Assembly: GCA_034408935.1 (NCBI GenBank)
Contig: DAOUMV010000007.1
Span: 1-64,000 of the forward strand
Direction: 5' to 3'
Source: DAOUMF01 sp034408935
Lineage (GTDB): Bacteria > Chloroflexota > Dehalococcoidia > SM23-28-2 > RBG-16-64-32
Length of the DNA stretch: 64,000 bases
Under the pieces are notes generated by a model that did not search any database, had not been told where the DNA came from, and was given only the letters and a program-made list of their open reading frames with translations. Positions 9,146 through 17,401 of the stretch are shown here, piece by piece. Made by a program: the position numbers and the translations under genes. The first letter of the stretch is position 1; every line of letters starts with the position of its first letter.

Positions 9146-10416
9146 TGGCCAAACCCGCCGTAGGCTACGACGTCAAGGACCTGGCCCTGGCCGAGGAGGG
9201 GAACCGGCGCATCGAGTGGGCGGCGCGGGAGATGCCGGTCATCCGCCTCATCCGGGAGCGCTTCGCCAGAGAGCGACCGCTGGCGGGGCTGAGAGTATCG
9301 GCCTGCCTGCACGTCACGACTGAGACGGCCAACCTGATGCTGGCGCTGCGGGACGGCGGCGCCCAGCTCGCCCTTTGCGCCAGCAACCCCCTGTCCACTC
9401 AGGACAACGTGGCCGCCGCCCTGGTGGCGATCCACGACATACCCGTCCACTCGATCCGTGGCGAGGACGACGAGACGTACTACCGCCACATCCACTCCGT
9501 CCTGGACCAGAAGCCCCAGGTGACCCTGGACGACGGCGCCGACCTGGTGGCCACGCTGCACAAGAAGCGCCGCGACCTTCTGGAAGGGGTCATGGGCGGG
9601 ACGGAGGAGACGACGACAGGTGTGATCCGTCTGCGGGCTATGGCGGGCGACGGTGCCCTCGCCTATCCCATCGTGGCCGTGAACGAGGCGGACACCAAGC
9701 ACCTGTTCGACAACCGGTACGGGACGGGCCAGAGCACCCTGGACGGCATCACCCGCGCCACCAACGTCCTCTGGGCGGGCAAGAACGTCGTCGTCTGCGG
9801 GTACGGCTGGTGCGGGCGCGGGGTGGCGATGCGGGCGCGGGGACTGGGCGCCAAGGTGATCGTCACGGAGGTCGAACCGGTGCGGGCGCTGGAGGCGGCC
9901 ATGGACGGCTATGCTGTGATGTCCCTGGCCGAGGCCGCCCCCATCGGCGACATCTTCATCACCCTCACCGGCGACATCAGCGTGCTGGACCGCCACCACT
10001 TCCAGGCGATGAAGGAGGGCGCCATCCTCGCCAACTCCGGCCACTTCAACGTGGAGCTCAACATCAAGGCCCTGGAGGAGATGAGCGAGACCAAGCGCGG
10101 TATCCGCGAGAACACGGAGGAGTACCGGCTGATGGACGGCAGGCGTCTCTACCTGCTGGGCGAGGGGCGCCTCATCAACCTGGCGGCGGCCGAGGGCCAC
10201 CCGGCCAGCGTCATGGACATGAGTTTTGCCAACCAGGCCATGTGTGTGGAGTACCTGGCCACCCGTTCCCAGCGGTTGCCGGCGGACGTCTACCAGGTGC
10301 CGGCCGAGATCGACCAGGAGGTGGCCCGCCTGAAGCTGGCCTCAATGGACATCACCATCGACGAGTTGACAGAGGAGCAGAAGAAGTACCTGTCTTCCTG
10401 GGAGGAGGGAACATGA
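9145..10416 (+). CDS. ahcY: Adenosylhomocysteinase
   Basis: 423 residues. AhcY hydrolyses S-adenosylhomocysteine to adenosine and homocysteine, using bound NAD+. Seen: ACLHVTTETANLM near the N-terminus, GTGQSTLDGITRATN before the cofactor domain, the Rossmann motif VVCGYGWCGRGVA, and the C-terminal GRLINLAAAEGHPASVMDMS. It lacks the internal insertion of the longer proteobacterial and eukaryotic forms. The reading frame is open far upstream, but the ATG at 9145 has AAAGGAG in front and gives the family N-terminus. Confidence 0.95.
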   Translation: MAKPAVGYDVKDLALAEEGNRRIEWAAREMPVIRLIRERFARERPLAGLRVSACLHVTTETANLMLALRDGGAQLALCASNPLSTQDNVAAALVAIHDIPVHSIRGEDDETYYRHIHSVLDQKPQVTLDDGADLVATLHKKRRDLLEGVMGGTEETTTGVIRLRAMAGDGALAYPIVAVNEADTKHLFDNRYGTGQSTLDGITRATNVLWAGKNVVVCGYGWCGRGVAMRARGLGAKVIVTEVEPVRALEAAMDGYAVMSLAEAAPIGDIFITLTGDISVLDRHHFQAMKEGAILANSGHFNVELNIKALEEMSETKRGIRENTEEYRLMDGRRLYLLGEGRLINLAAAEGHPASVMDMSFANQAMCVEYLATRSQRLPADVYQVPAEIDQEVARLKLASMDITIDELTEEQKKYLSSWEEGT

Positions 10417-10881
10417 TTGGAGGTTGGAGGTGAGAGGTTGGAAGGGCCTTTTTCTAAGAGCTAAGGCGATTCGCAGCTACGAGGACTTGGAGGTCTATCA
10501 GAGAGCGATGGCCCTCGTGCCGCAAGTACATCAGCTAGCGCTGAAGCTCCCGGACTGGGAGAAGTATCGCCTGGCGTACCAGTTGCGCCAAACCTCCGAG
10601 GCCATCCCTGATCATATCGCGGAAGGCTACCGGAAGAAGACGTCGGCCAACGAGTTCGCGGGCGAGCAAGGGGTCGAGCCAAAGGTATATCTGGTTACCG
10701 CCCTGCAGCGTTCGAACGACATGCTGGTGCTCGTGACGATCGCCAGCGACCGCTACTACGGTGCACGGCAAACCTGCCAAGAACTCTTTGCAGCATATAC
10801 CGTTGTCGGAGAGCAGTTACACCGGCTGATTCAGCGATGGCACTAGAACCCATTTTCCAACCTCCAACATCTAACTTCCAA
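10417..10881. repeat. Inverted repeats flanking the four-helix-bundle gene
   Basis: Left arm 10417-10444 and right arm 10854-10881 are imperfect inverted repeats; I count 22 identities in the first 27 positions when the right arm is reverse complemented. Both are built from TTGGAGGTTGGA-like words. The arms lie directly outside or at the edge of the four-helix-bundle coding region, and the whole unit sits between ahcY and metK. I infer a non-autonomous mobile or repeat-borne cassette; no transposase or obvious target duplication is visible. Confidence 0.6.
10424..10846 (+). CDS. Four-helix bundle protein (23S rRNA intervening-sequence protein family)
   Basis: Up to 140 residues. The pattern SYEDLEVYQRAMALVPQV, then LRQTSEAIPDHIAEGY and the C-terminal QTCQELFAAYTVVGEQL matches the four-helix-bundle family first found in rRNA intervening sequences. 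There is no ATG near the start: TTG at 10424 or GTG at 10430 both lie in the left repeat arm, so the start is uncertain and the conserved part begins about residue 15. Function is unknown. It interrupts the ahcY-metK pair. Confidence 0.8.
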   Translation: MEVRGWKGLFLRAKAIRSYEDLEVYQRAMALVPQVHQLALKLPDWEKYRLAYQLRQTSEAIPDHIAEGYRKKTSANEFAGEQGVEPKVYLVTALQRSNDMLVLVTIASDRYYGARQTCQELFAAYTVVGEQLHRLIQRWH

Positions 10882-10901
10882 CTTGCCCGGAGGAGATTCC
10901 C

Positions 10902-12095
10902 ATGCAGATGACATTCATGAGTTCGCCCTCCCTGTACATGACCTCGGAGTCGGTGACCGGGGGCCACCCGGACAAGCTCTGCGACCAGATCGCCGACGCT
11001 ATCCTGGACGAGATCCTGACCTACGACCCCACGGCCCACGTCGCCTGCGAGGTGACGGCTACTACCGGCCTGGTGGTCATCATCGGCGAGATCACCACCA
11101 AGCACCACGTGGACTACACGGGTATAGCCCGTCAGGTCATCCGCGATGTCGGCTACACCAAACCGGAGTACGGGTTCGACGGCGATAGCTGTGGAGTCAT
11201 CGTCTCCATCAAGGAGCAATCGCCGGAGATAGCGACGGCTGTGGGCACAGACGAGGGGGCTGGCGATCAGGGGATCATGATGGGCTTCGCCTGCACGGAG
11301 ACGCCGCAACTTATGCCGCTACCTATCACCCTGGCCCATCACCTCTGTCTACGCCTGGCCGACTGCCGCAAGCAAGGGATCCTGCCCTACCTGCGGCCGG
11401 ACGGCAAGTCGCAGGTGACGGTGGAGTACTCTCATGGTCTGCCCAAGAGCGTACAGGCGGTGGTCATCGCCGCCCAACACGATCCCAACGTCGGCGGCAA
11501 GCAACTCTGGGACGAGGTGACGGAGCAGGTCATCCGACCCGTGCTGGGCCCCTGGTTCGAAGGACTTACCGATCAGACCATCCACGTGAACAGCAGCGGT
11601 TCCTTCATCGTGGGCGGACCGGCGGGGGACTCCGGGCTCTCAGGGCGCAAGAACATCGTGGACACGTATGGAGGCATCGGGCGCCACGGCGGGGGCTCCT
11701 ACTCAGGCAAAGACCCCTCCAAGGTGGATCGCTCCGCCTCCTACGCCGCCCGCTATGTGGCCAAGAACCTGGTGGCGGCCGGTCTGGCCGACCGTGTGGA
11801 GGTGGAGCTCTCCTACGCCATCGGCCATCCCCAGCCCCTGGGCATCTCCATCGAGACGTTCGGCACTCACAAGTCCGATTACGGCTCCATGCTCCAGTTG
11901 GTGACCGATCACTTCGACCTCAGCCCGCACGCCATCATCCGCGACCTGGATCTGAGACGACCGATCTACCGGGCGACGGCGGCCTATGGCCACTTCGGCC
12001 GCACGGACATCGACGCCCCCTGGGAGCGCACGGACAAAGCGGAGGCGTTACGCCGAGAGGCGGGCCTTCCGGCCGCGGAGACCCAGCCCGCCTAG
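10902..12095 (+). CDS. metK: S-adenosylmethionine synthetase
   Basis: 397 residues. MetK makes SAM from methionine and ATP. Motifs: SESVTGGHPDKLCDQIADA (ATP/Mg site), DEGAGDQGIMMGFAC, then GGGSYSGKDPSKVDRSASY and the C-terminal IRDLDLRRPIYRATAAYGHF. Start ATG 10902 follows CGGAGGAGA; a second ATG three codons on is also possible. It lies in the riboswitch-led operon, so SAM would repress its own synthesis. Confidence 0.96.
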   Translation: MQMTFMSSPSLYMTSESVTGGHPDKLCDQIADAILDEILTYDPTAHVACEVTATTGLVVIIGEITTKHHVDYTGIARQVIRDVGYTKPEYGFDGDSCGVIVSIKEQSPEIATAVGTDEGAGDQGIMMGFACTETPQLMPLPITLAHHLCLRLADCRKQGILPYLRPDGKSQVTVEYSHGLPKSVQAVVIAAQHDPNVGGKQLWDEVTEQVIRPVLGPWFEGLTDQTIHVNSSGSFIVGGPAGDSGLSGRKNIVDTYGGIGRHGGGSYSGKDPSKVDRSASYAARYVAKNLVAAGLADRVEVELSYAIGHPQPLGISIETFGTHKSDYGSMLQLVTDHFDLSPHAIIRDLDLRRPIYRATAAYGHFGRTDIDAPWERTDKAEALRREAGLPAAETQPA

Positions 12096-12101
12096 GCCGC
12101 C

Positions 12102-12797
12102 GTGTACGCTCTGATCATCGCAGGTGGCGAGGGCGAACGGTTGCGTCCTCTGACCAGCGACCGGCCTAAGCCGATGATCCCAGTGGCCGGCAAGCCCATC
12201 CTGGAGTACCAGATAGAGTGGCTGGCAGGCGAGGGTGTCAGCGATGTCATTCTCCTGTGCGGCTACAAAGCGGAGATGATTCAAGAGCACTTCGGGGACG
12301 GCTCGCCGTTTGGGCTTCGGGTCCAGTACTCAGTTGAGCCGGAGCCGCTGGGCCGGGGCGGCGCCCTGAAGCTGGGAGCTCGCCTACTGCCCCCCGACAA
12401 GGAACTGGTGCTGGGCCTCAACGGCGATATCCTCACCAACCAGCCGCTGGCGCCTCTCCTGCGCTACCACCAGCGCAAAGGCGCCTCCGCCACGGTCATG
12501 CTCACGCGCCTTCGCAGCCCCTACGGCATCACCCGCAGCGACAGGGCTGGTCACATAGTCGCCTTCGAGGAGAAGCCGCTGCTGCCCCATTGGATAAATG
12601 CCGGCGTGTACGCGCTCGCAGCCGATTTCTTTCGCCGCCTGCCGGAACGGGGCGACCACGAGAGGACAACCTTCCCTGAACTGGCGGCCGAGGCAAAGCT
12701 GTTCGGATACCGTAGCCACGCCTACTGGCGGTCGATCGATAGCTTCAAGGACCTGACCCAGGCCGCAGCGGAGGTGGGGGAGCTGGCGTCGAAATGA
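12102..12797 (+). CDS. Sugar-phosphate nucleotidyltransferase (mannose/glucose-1-P type)
   Basis: 231 residues, a short GT-A nucleotidyltransferase that joins a sugar-1-phosphate to NTP. Seen: the nucleotide loop IIAGGEGERLRPLTSDRPK, the metal motif NGDILTN, and VAFEEKP before INAGVYAL. It has no C-terminal hexapeptide domain. Which sugar and nucleotide it uses cannot be told, but the next two genes (phosphohexomutase and PGI/PMI) suggest an activated mannose or glucose. Start GTG 12102 has a weak binding site; the end overlaps the next start by 4 bases. Confidence 0.88.
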   Translation: MYALIIAGGEGERLRPLTSDRPKPMIPVAGKPILEYQIEWLAGEGVSDVILLCGYKAEMIQEHFGDGSPFGLRVQYSVEPEPLGRGGALKLGARLLPPDKELVLGLNGDILTNQPLAPLLRYHQRKGASATVMLTRLRSPYGITRSDRAGHIVAFEEKPLLPHWINAGVYALAADFFRRLPERGDHERTTFPELAAEAKLFGYRSHAYWRSIDSFKDLTQAAAEVGELASK

Positions 12798-14215
12798 GCG
12801 AAGCACCCATCCGGTTCGGTACCGACGGCTGGCGGGCGATCATCGGTGACCAGTTCACCTACGACAACGTGCGCCGCTGCGCTCAGGGCACCGCGCTGTA
12901 TGTCAAGGAGACCGGCCTCGCCAACCGCGGCATGGTTGTGGGCTACGATACCCGCTTCGGCTCCGAGGGGTTCGCCGCGGTCGCCGCAGAGGCGCTGACC
13001 GCCAACGGCATCCCCGTCTACCTGTGCGATCGCCCGGCACCGACGCCGGTGGTGGGATATGCCATCCTGCGCCACAAGGCGGCGGGGTCAGTAGTCATCA
13101 CCGCCAGCCATAACCCGGCCCAGTACTCCGGCTTCAAGGTGCGCACTGAGTATGCGGGCGCTGCCCCGCCGGAGGTTCTGAGCCGCATTGAGGCGCTCAT
13201 TCCCCCTACAGCGCAGGTGCCCGGCTTGACCCTGGCCGACGCCAAGGCGAAGGGTCTCGTGGAGATGTTCGATCCGCGGCCCGATTATATCGCGCACATG
13301 TCGGAGCTGGTGGATCTGGACACCCTTCGGGCTAGCGGCCTGCGGGTGGTCGTGGACTCCATGCACGGGGCCGGCGCCGGTTACGTGCGGGGCCTCCTGG
13401 CTGGCGGCAGAACGCAGGTCTGGGAAGTGCGGGCGGCACGTAATCCGCTGTTCCCCGGCATGCACAACCCGGAGCCCATACTCCGCAACCTGTCGCCCCT
13501 GCGCAGAGCAGTGCGCCGCCACGCTGCCCAGGTGGGCCTGGCCACCGACGGCGACGCCGACCGCTTGGGCGTCCTCGATGGGCAAGGACGGTTCGTCAAC
13601 CAGCTCCAGGCTTTCGCGCTGCTGGCCTACTACCTGCTAGAGGTGCGCGGCCTGCGCGGGCCCATCGTCAAGTCGGTGACCACAACCGGCATGGTGCTGC
13701 GGCTGGGCGAGCTGTACGGGGTGCCGGTGCACGAGACCGGCGTCGGCTTTAAGTTCTTGGGGCCCAAGATGCGGGAGACTGACGCCATCGTCGCCGGGGA
13801 GGAGTCCGGGGGCTACGCCTTCCGCGGCCACCTGCCGGAGCGGGACGGCATCCTCTCATCGCTGTACTTCCTAGATCTGATGGCCCAGCGCCGCAAGGAC
13901 GCAGCGGGCCTTATCGAAGAGCTGTTTGGGAAGGTGGGGCCACACTACTACGACCGCGTGGACATCGAGATGTCGGCTCAGGAGCGGACACAGGTGGAGT
14001 CGCGCCTGCCGGAGCTGAGGCCCGATCGCGTCGCCGGACTGGTGGTGACGGGCATCGACAGCACGGACGGGCTGCGCTTCAAGCTGGAGGACGGAGCCTG
14101 GGCCCTGATCCGCCTTTCAGGAACGGAGCCACTGATGCGTATTTACACGGAGGTGCCCCGAGAAGAGCTGGTGCCCAGGGTGCTGGCCGAATGTCGGAGG
14201 CTGGCCGGTGCCTGA
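12794..14215 (+). CDS. Phosphoglucomutase/phosphomannomutase family enzyme
   Basis: 473 residues of the alpha-D-phosphohexomutase superfamily, moving phosphate between C1 and C6 of a hexose. The four landmarks are present: VITASHNPAQ with phosphoserine Ser105, the metal loop ATDGDADRLGV, the sugar-specificity loop GEESGGYAF, and the phosphate loop RLSGTEPLMRIY near the C-terminus. The GEESGG loop fits glucose/mannose rather than GlmM specificity. It overlaps both neighbours, so the three sugar genes are probably cotranscribed. Confidence 0.92.
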   Translation: MSEAPIRFGTDGWRAIIGDQFTYDNVRRCAQGTALYVKETGLANRGMVVGYDTRFGSEGFAAVAAEALTANGIPVYLCDRPAPTPVVGYAILRHKAAGSVVITASHNPAQYSGFKVRTEYAGAAPPEVLSRIEALIPPTAQVPGLTLADAKAKGLVEMFDPRPDYIAHMSELVDLDTLRASGLRVVVDSMHGAGAGYVRGLLAGGRTQVWEVRAARNPLFPGMHNPEPILRNLSPLRRAVRRHAAQVGLATDGDADRLGVLDGQGRFVNQLQAFALLAYYLLEVRGLRGPIVKSVTTTGMVLRLGELYGVPVHETGVGFKFLGPKMRETDAIVAGEESGGYAFRGHLPERDGILSSLYFLDLMAQRRKDAAGLIEELFGKVGPHYYDRVDIEMSAQERTQVESRLPELRPDRVAGLVVTGIDSTDGLRFKLEDGAWALIRLSGTEPLMRIYTEVPREELVPRVLAECRRLAGA

Positions 14216-15281
14216 TCCCACCATCCTGGACGACCCCGAAGCGCGAGCCCGTCTCGACCCCAGCGGGATGGGCGCCGCCGTCCGCGGCCTGCCGGACCAG
14301 TGCCGCGCCGCCTGGGACGAGGCCCGCCACCTGGAGATCCCCCCATCCTTCCGGGAGATCGATCGCATCGTCATCCTGGGCATGGGCGGCTCCGCCATAG
14401 GCGGCGACATCTTCCGCCTTCTGCTGGCCCAGGAGAGCGCGGTGCCGGTCCTCAACCACCGACACTACGACCTGCCGTCCTGCGTGGACGGCCGCGCCCT
14501 GCTCATCGCGTCCAGCTTCAGCGGTGGCACGGAAGAGACGCTGTCGGCCTTCGAGCAAGGGCTGGCGACGGATGCCAAGAAGCTGGCCATCACCACCGGC
14601 GGTAGGCTCCTGGCGACAGCCCGAGCCAACGGTGTCCCCGTCTTCACCTTCCAGTTCAGCGGCGAGCCCCGCGCAGCCCTCGGCTACAGCCTGATGCCCC
14701 TGCTGGCCGTAGCCGACAGCATCGGGCTCACGCAGGGAGTGGCGCAAGACGTGGACGAGGCGATCGGGGCCATGGAGTCCCTTCGCTCACGCATCGGCGA
14801 AGAGGTGCCACTGCACGACAACGCCGCCAAGCAACTAGCGGCCAGGCTAGCCGGGCGGCTGCCCGTCATCTACGGGGCCGAGGTGCTGACCGAGGTGGCC
14901 CACCGCTGGAAGACGCAGCTCAACGAATCGACGAAGGTCTGGGCATTCTACGAGCATCTGCCGGAGGCGAGCCACAACGCCATCGTCTCCTACGGGCTGC
15001 CCGAGGAGGTGGCCCGCCTGGTGCTCGTTGTCTATCTGCGGTCGCCGGACTTTCACCCAGGGGTGACCCTCCATTACGAGTTCAACCAGCGGGCGCTGAC
15101 CGAGGCAGGGGTGGAGTACACGGAGGTGCAGGCGGAGGGTAGGAGCGCCCTGGCCCAGGCGATGACCTGCCTACTGATGGGCGACTACGTGAGCTATTAT
15201 TTGGCCCTGTTGAACGGCATGGACCCCACGCCGACGACGGTCATCGACAACCTGAAGGCCTGGCTGGCCCAGCAGCGGTAA
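14208..15281 (+). CDS. Bifunctional phosphoglucose/phosphomannose isomerase
   Basis: 357 residues with two SIS domains. IVILGMGGSAIGGDIFRLL, SFSGGTEETLSAFEQG and the later YGAEVLTEVAHRWKTQLNES, as well as ASHNAIV, mark the archaeal/bacterial PGI/PMI family that interconverts glucose-6-P, mannose-6-P and fructose-6-P. GTG at 14208 overlaps the mutase end. Together with the two upstream genes this supplies activated mannose or glucose from fructose-6-P. It is the last gene before the convergent ribosomal cluster; no terminator is visible in the 39-base gap. Confidence 0.92.
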   Translation: MPDPTILDDPEARARLDPSGMGAAVRGLPDQCRAAWDEARHLEIPPSFREIDRIVILGMGGSAIGGDIFRLLLAQESAVPVLNHRHYDLPSCVDGRALLIASSFSGGTEETLSAFEQGLATDAKKLAITTGGRLLATARANGVPVFTFQFSGEPRAALGYSLMPLLAVADSIGLTQGVAQDVDEAIGAMESLRSRIGEEVPLHDNAAKQLAARLAGRLPVIYGAEVLTEVAHRWKTQLNESTKVWAFYEHLPEASHNAIVSYGLPEEVARLVLVVYLRSPDFHPGVTLHYEFNQRALTEAGVEYTEVQAEGRSALAQAMTCLLMGDYVSYYLALLNGMDPTPTTVIDNLKAWLAQQR

Positions 15282-15320
15282 GGCTGCTCTCCCGATCGTT
15301 CTCCCGATAGCGAGTCGCCG

Positions 15321-15749
15321 CTAGCGCTTGGTGTACTGGGGGGCCTTGCGGGCGCGCTTGAGCCCGGGCTTCATGCGCTCCTTCACCCGCGGGTCGCGGG
15401 TGAGAAGGCCGGCCTTGCGCAGGGTCGGCTTGAGGCCCCCGTCGAAGACGATGAGGGCGCGGGAGATGCCGTGGGCCAAGGCATCGGCCCAAGCGGAGAT
15501 GCCACCGCCGGCGATCTTAGCATGGACGTTGAAGCGCTCGTCCGTCTCCGTTGTCACGAGAGGCCGGCGCACGTTGAGCCGGTGTAGCTCCCACGTGAAC
15601 ACGTTCTCGAACGGCTTGCCGTTAACGACGATGGCGCCGGAGCCGGGGTACAGCCTCACTCTCGCCACGGCCGTCTTGCGGCGTCCGGTTCCGTAGTAGT
15701 ACTGTTCCCCTTCGGGGACGGCCAGTTCCTCTGTCTGCTCTTGCGTCAT
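15321..15749 (-). CDS. rpsI: 30S ribosomal protein S9
   Basis: 142 residues. The hallmark YYGTGRRKTAVARVRLYPGS and the basic C-terminal tail ending RKAPQYTKR, which reaches the P-site tRNA, are intact. A short acidic N-terminal leader of about 17 residues precedes the conserved core. It overlaps rplM by 4 bases and ends the long ribosomal run. Confidence 0.96.
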   Translation of the reverse strand: MTQEQTEELAVPEGEQYYYGTGRRKTAVARVRLYPGSGAIVVNGKPFENVFTWELHRLNVRRPLVTTETDERFNVHAKIAGGGISAWADALAHGISRALIVFDGGLKPTLRKAGLLTRDPRVKERMKPGLKRARKAPQYTKR

Positions 15750-16228
15750 GACGTTTTCTCCCCTGCCGGACGCGGCGTGCTGGTGGCTGCCGCTGCCGCC
15801 TCTCGCTTGCGGGAGGCGTTGACCTGCGCTTCGTGAGGGTGATCGGGACCGGCATAGACCTTGAGGTGGCGGTAGAGCTGGCGGCCGAGTCGATTGCGGG
15901 GGAGCATGCCCCGCACCGCCAGCTCGACGACGCGCCGCGGACGGCGCTGGAGCATGTCGCCCAGGGTCGTCTCCTTGATGCCGCCCATGTAGCCTGTGTG
16001 CCGGTAGTACTTCTTACCCTTGAGCTTGTTGCCGGTGACCCGTATCTTCTCAGCGTTCACTACAACCACAAAGTCCCCCATGTCCAGATGGCGAGAGTAG
16101 GTGGGCTTATGCTTGCCCATGAGGAGGTTGGCCGCCTGGGTGGCCAAGCGGCCCAGTGTCTGGCCGTCGGCGTCCACCACATGCCAGAGTTTTTCGATCT
16201 CTGCGCCCTTGAGGCTATGTGTCTTCAT
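15746..16228 (-). CDS. rplM: 50S ribosomal protein L13
   Basis: About 160 residues. Seen: WHVVDADGQTLGRLATQAA and the signature RGMLPRNRLGRQLYRHLKVY. I place the start at ATG 16228 (MKTHSLKG) by homology; ATG 16237 and TTG 16243 are alternatives, all inside the 3' end of truA. The C-terminus has an Ala/Thr-rich tail of about 20 residues beyond the usual end. Confidence 0.95.
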   Translation of the reverse strand: MKTHSLKGAEIEKLWHVVDADGQTLGRLATQAANLLMGKHKPTYSRHLDMGDFVVVVNAEKIRVTGNKLKGKKYYRHTGYMGGIKETTLGDMLQRRPRRVVELAVRGMLPRNRLGRQLYRHLKVYAGPDHPHEAQVNASRKREAAAAATSTPRPAGEKTS

Positions 16229-17009
16229 CCGTTTCATCGTCAAACAGTCCGTCCTCGTAGCGAACTTTCATCAGGCAGAGCCCGCGGGCCGGGGCCGTGA
16301 AGCTGGCCGCCCCCGGCTCCGCCCGCCACAGCAGATCCTGGAACCCGCCCGGGGAGAGCCTGGCCCTGCCGACCTCCACCAGCGCCCCAGCGATGCGCCG
16401 CACCTGACGGGTCAAGAAGGCGCTAGCCTCCACATCCAGCAGAAGGCAGCAGCCGCGCCGCCTGACCTCCGCCCGGGTCATCCGGCGGCAGGTAGTGCGC
16501 TTGCCAGCCAGGGAGGGCTGGGTGAAGGCGGCGAAGTCGTGCTCGCCCACCAGGGACGCCGCCGCCTCCGTCATCGCCTTCTCGTCCAGCGGCTCGGCCA
16601 CGTGCCACACGAGCCGCCGCTGGAGGGCCGGCCGGTAGCGACCGTTGTGGATCGTGTAGCGATACCAGCGGCCGATCGCCTGACGGCGCGGGCCGAAGGT
16701 GGACGATACCTCCCTGACCGCGCGGACCGCTATCTCATTCGGCAGGTTGTGGTTGAGGACCCGCGCGAACACGTCGGGGCCGTGGCGGCTGCCCGTGCTG
16801 AAGGCGGCCACCTGCCCCTTGGCATGAACACCGGCGTCGGTGCGACCAGCCAGGGTTACCCTTATCAGTTCGCCTGTTAAGCTGCTGAGGCCGCGCTCCA
16901 GCGCGTCCTGAATCGTCCGCGTATTCTTCTGGTATTGGGAGCCCCCGAAACCGGTGCCCTCGTACTCGACAAGGAGGGCCAGCCGGCGCAAGGGTGCGTC
17001 CCCTTCCAT
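16215..17009 (-). CDS. truA: tRNA pseudouridine(38-40) synthase TruA
   Basis: 264 residues. The catalytic Asp is in AGRTDAGVHAKGQVAAF; the N-terminal LALLVEYEGTGFGGSQYQ and the later FTQPSLAGKRTTCRRM and FLTRQVRRIAGAL are typical. TruA isomerises uridines 38-40 of the tRNA anticodon arm. The position between rplQ and rplM is common in Gram-positive-type genomes. Confidence 0.95.
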   Translation of the reverse strand: MEGDAPLRRLALLVEYEGTGFGGSQYQKNTRTIQDALERGLSSLTGELIRVTLAGRTDAGVHAKGQVAAFSTGSRHGPDVFARVLNHNLPNEIAVRAVREVSSTFGPRRQAIGRWYRYTIHNGRYRPALQRRLVWHVAEPLDEKAMTEAAASLVGEHDFAAFTQPSLAGKRTTCRRMTRAEVRRRGCCLLLDVEASAFLTRQVRRIAGALVEVGRARLSPGGFQDLLWRAEPGAASFTAPARGLCLMKVRYEDGLFDDETDEDT

Positions 17010-17033
17010 CCGCCTCAGGCTGAGCAGAGCCGC

Positions 17034-17399
17034 CTAGCTCTCCTCCTCCGTCACCATCTCCAACTGGGCCATGCGGGCGCCGTCTCCCTGCCGAGGGCCC
17101 AGCTTCACGATACGAGTGTAGCCTCCCGGCCGGGCCGCGTAGCGCTCGGCCAAGTCATCGAACACTTTCTGCACCACATTCTTGCCGTACACGAAGCGCA
17201 AGGCCTGCCGACGGGCATGCAGATCGCCTCGCTTGCCGAGGGTGATGACGCGCTCCGCCAGCCCCCGCACCTCCTTAGCCTTGGCCTCCGTGGTGATGAT
17301 CTTCTCATAACGGAGGAGGTCCGTCACCAGGTTGCGGAACAGCGCCAGCCGGTGATCGGTGGCCCTCCCCAGCTTGCGCCCGTCGATGCGGTGGGCCAT
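17034..17399 (-). CDS. rplQ: 50S ribosomal protein L17
   Basis: 121 residues, starting MAHRIDGRKLGRATDHRLAL, with FRNLVTDLLRYEKIITTEAK and the C-terminal GGYTRIVKLGPRQGDGA, the L17 pattern. It follows rpoA with a 2-base gap, as in most alpha operons. Confidence 0.96.
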   Translation of the reverse strand: MAHRIDGRKLGRATDHRLALFRNLVTDLLRYEKIITTEAKAKEVRGLAERVITLGKRGDLHARRQALRFVYGKNVVQKVFDDLAERYAARPGGYTRIVKLGPRQGDGARMAQLEMVTEEES

Positions 17400-17401
17400 G
17401 G

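Noticed and set aside
9055..10200. 381-codon minus-strand frame opposite ahcY
   Set aside because: Low-complexity His/Gly/Val-rich shadow of a clearly conserved gene; no ribosome binding site or homology.
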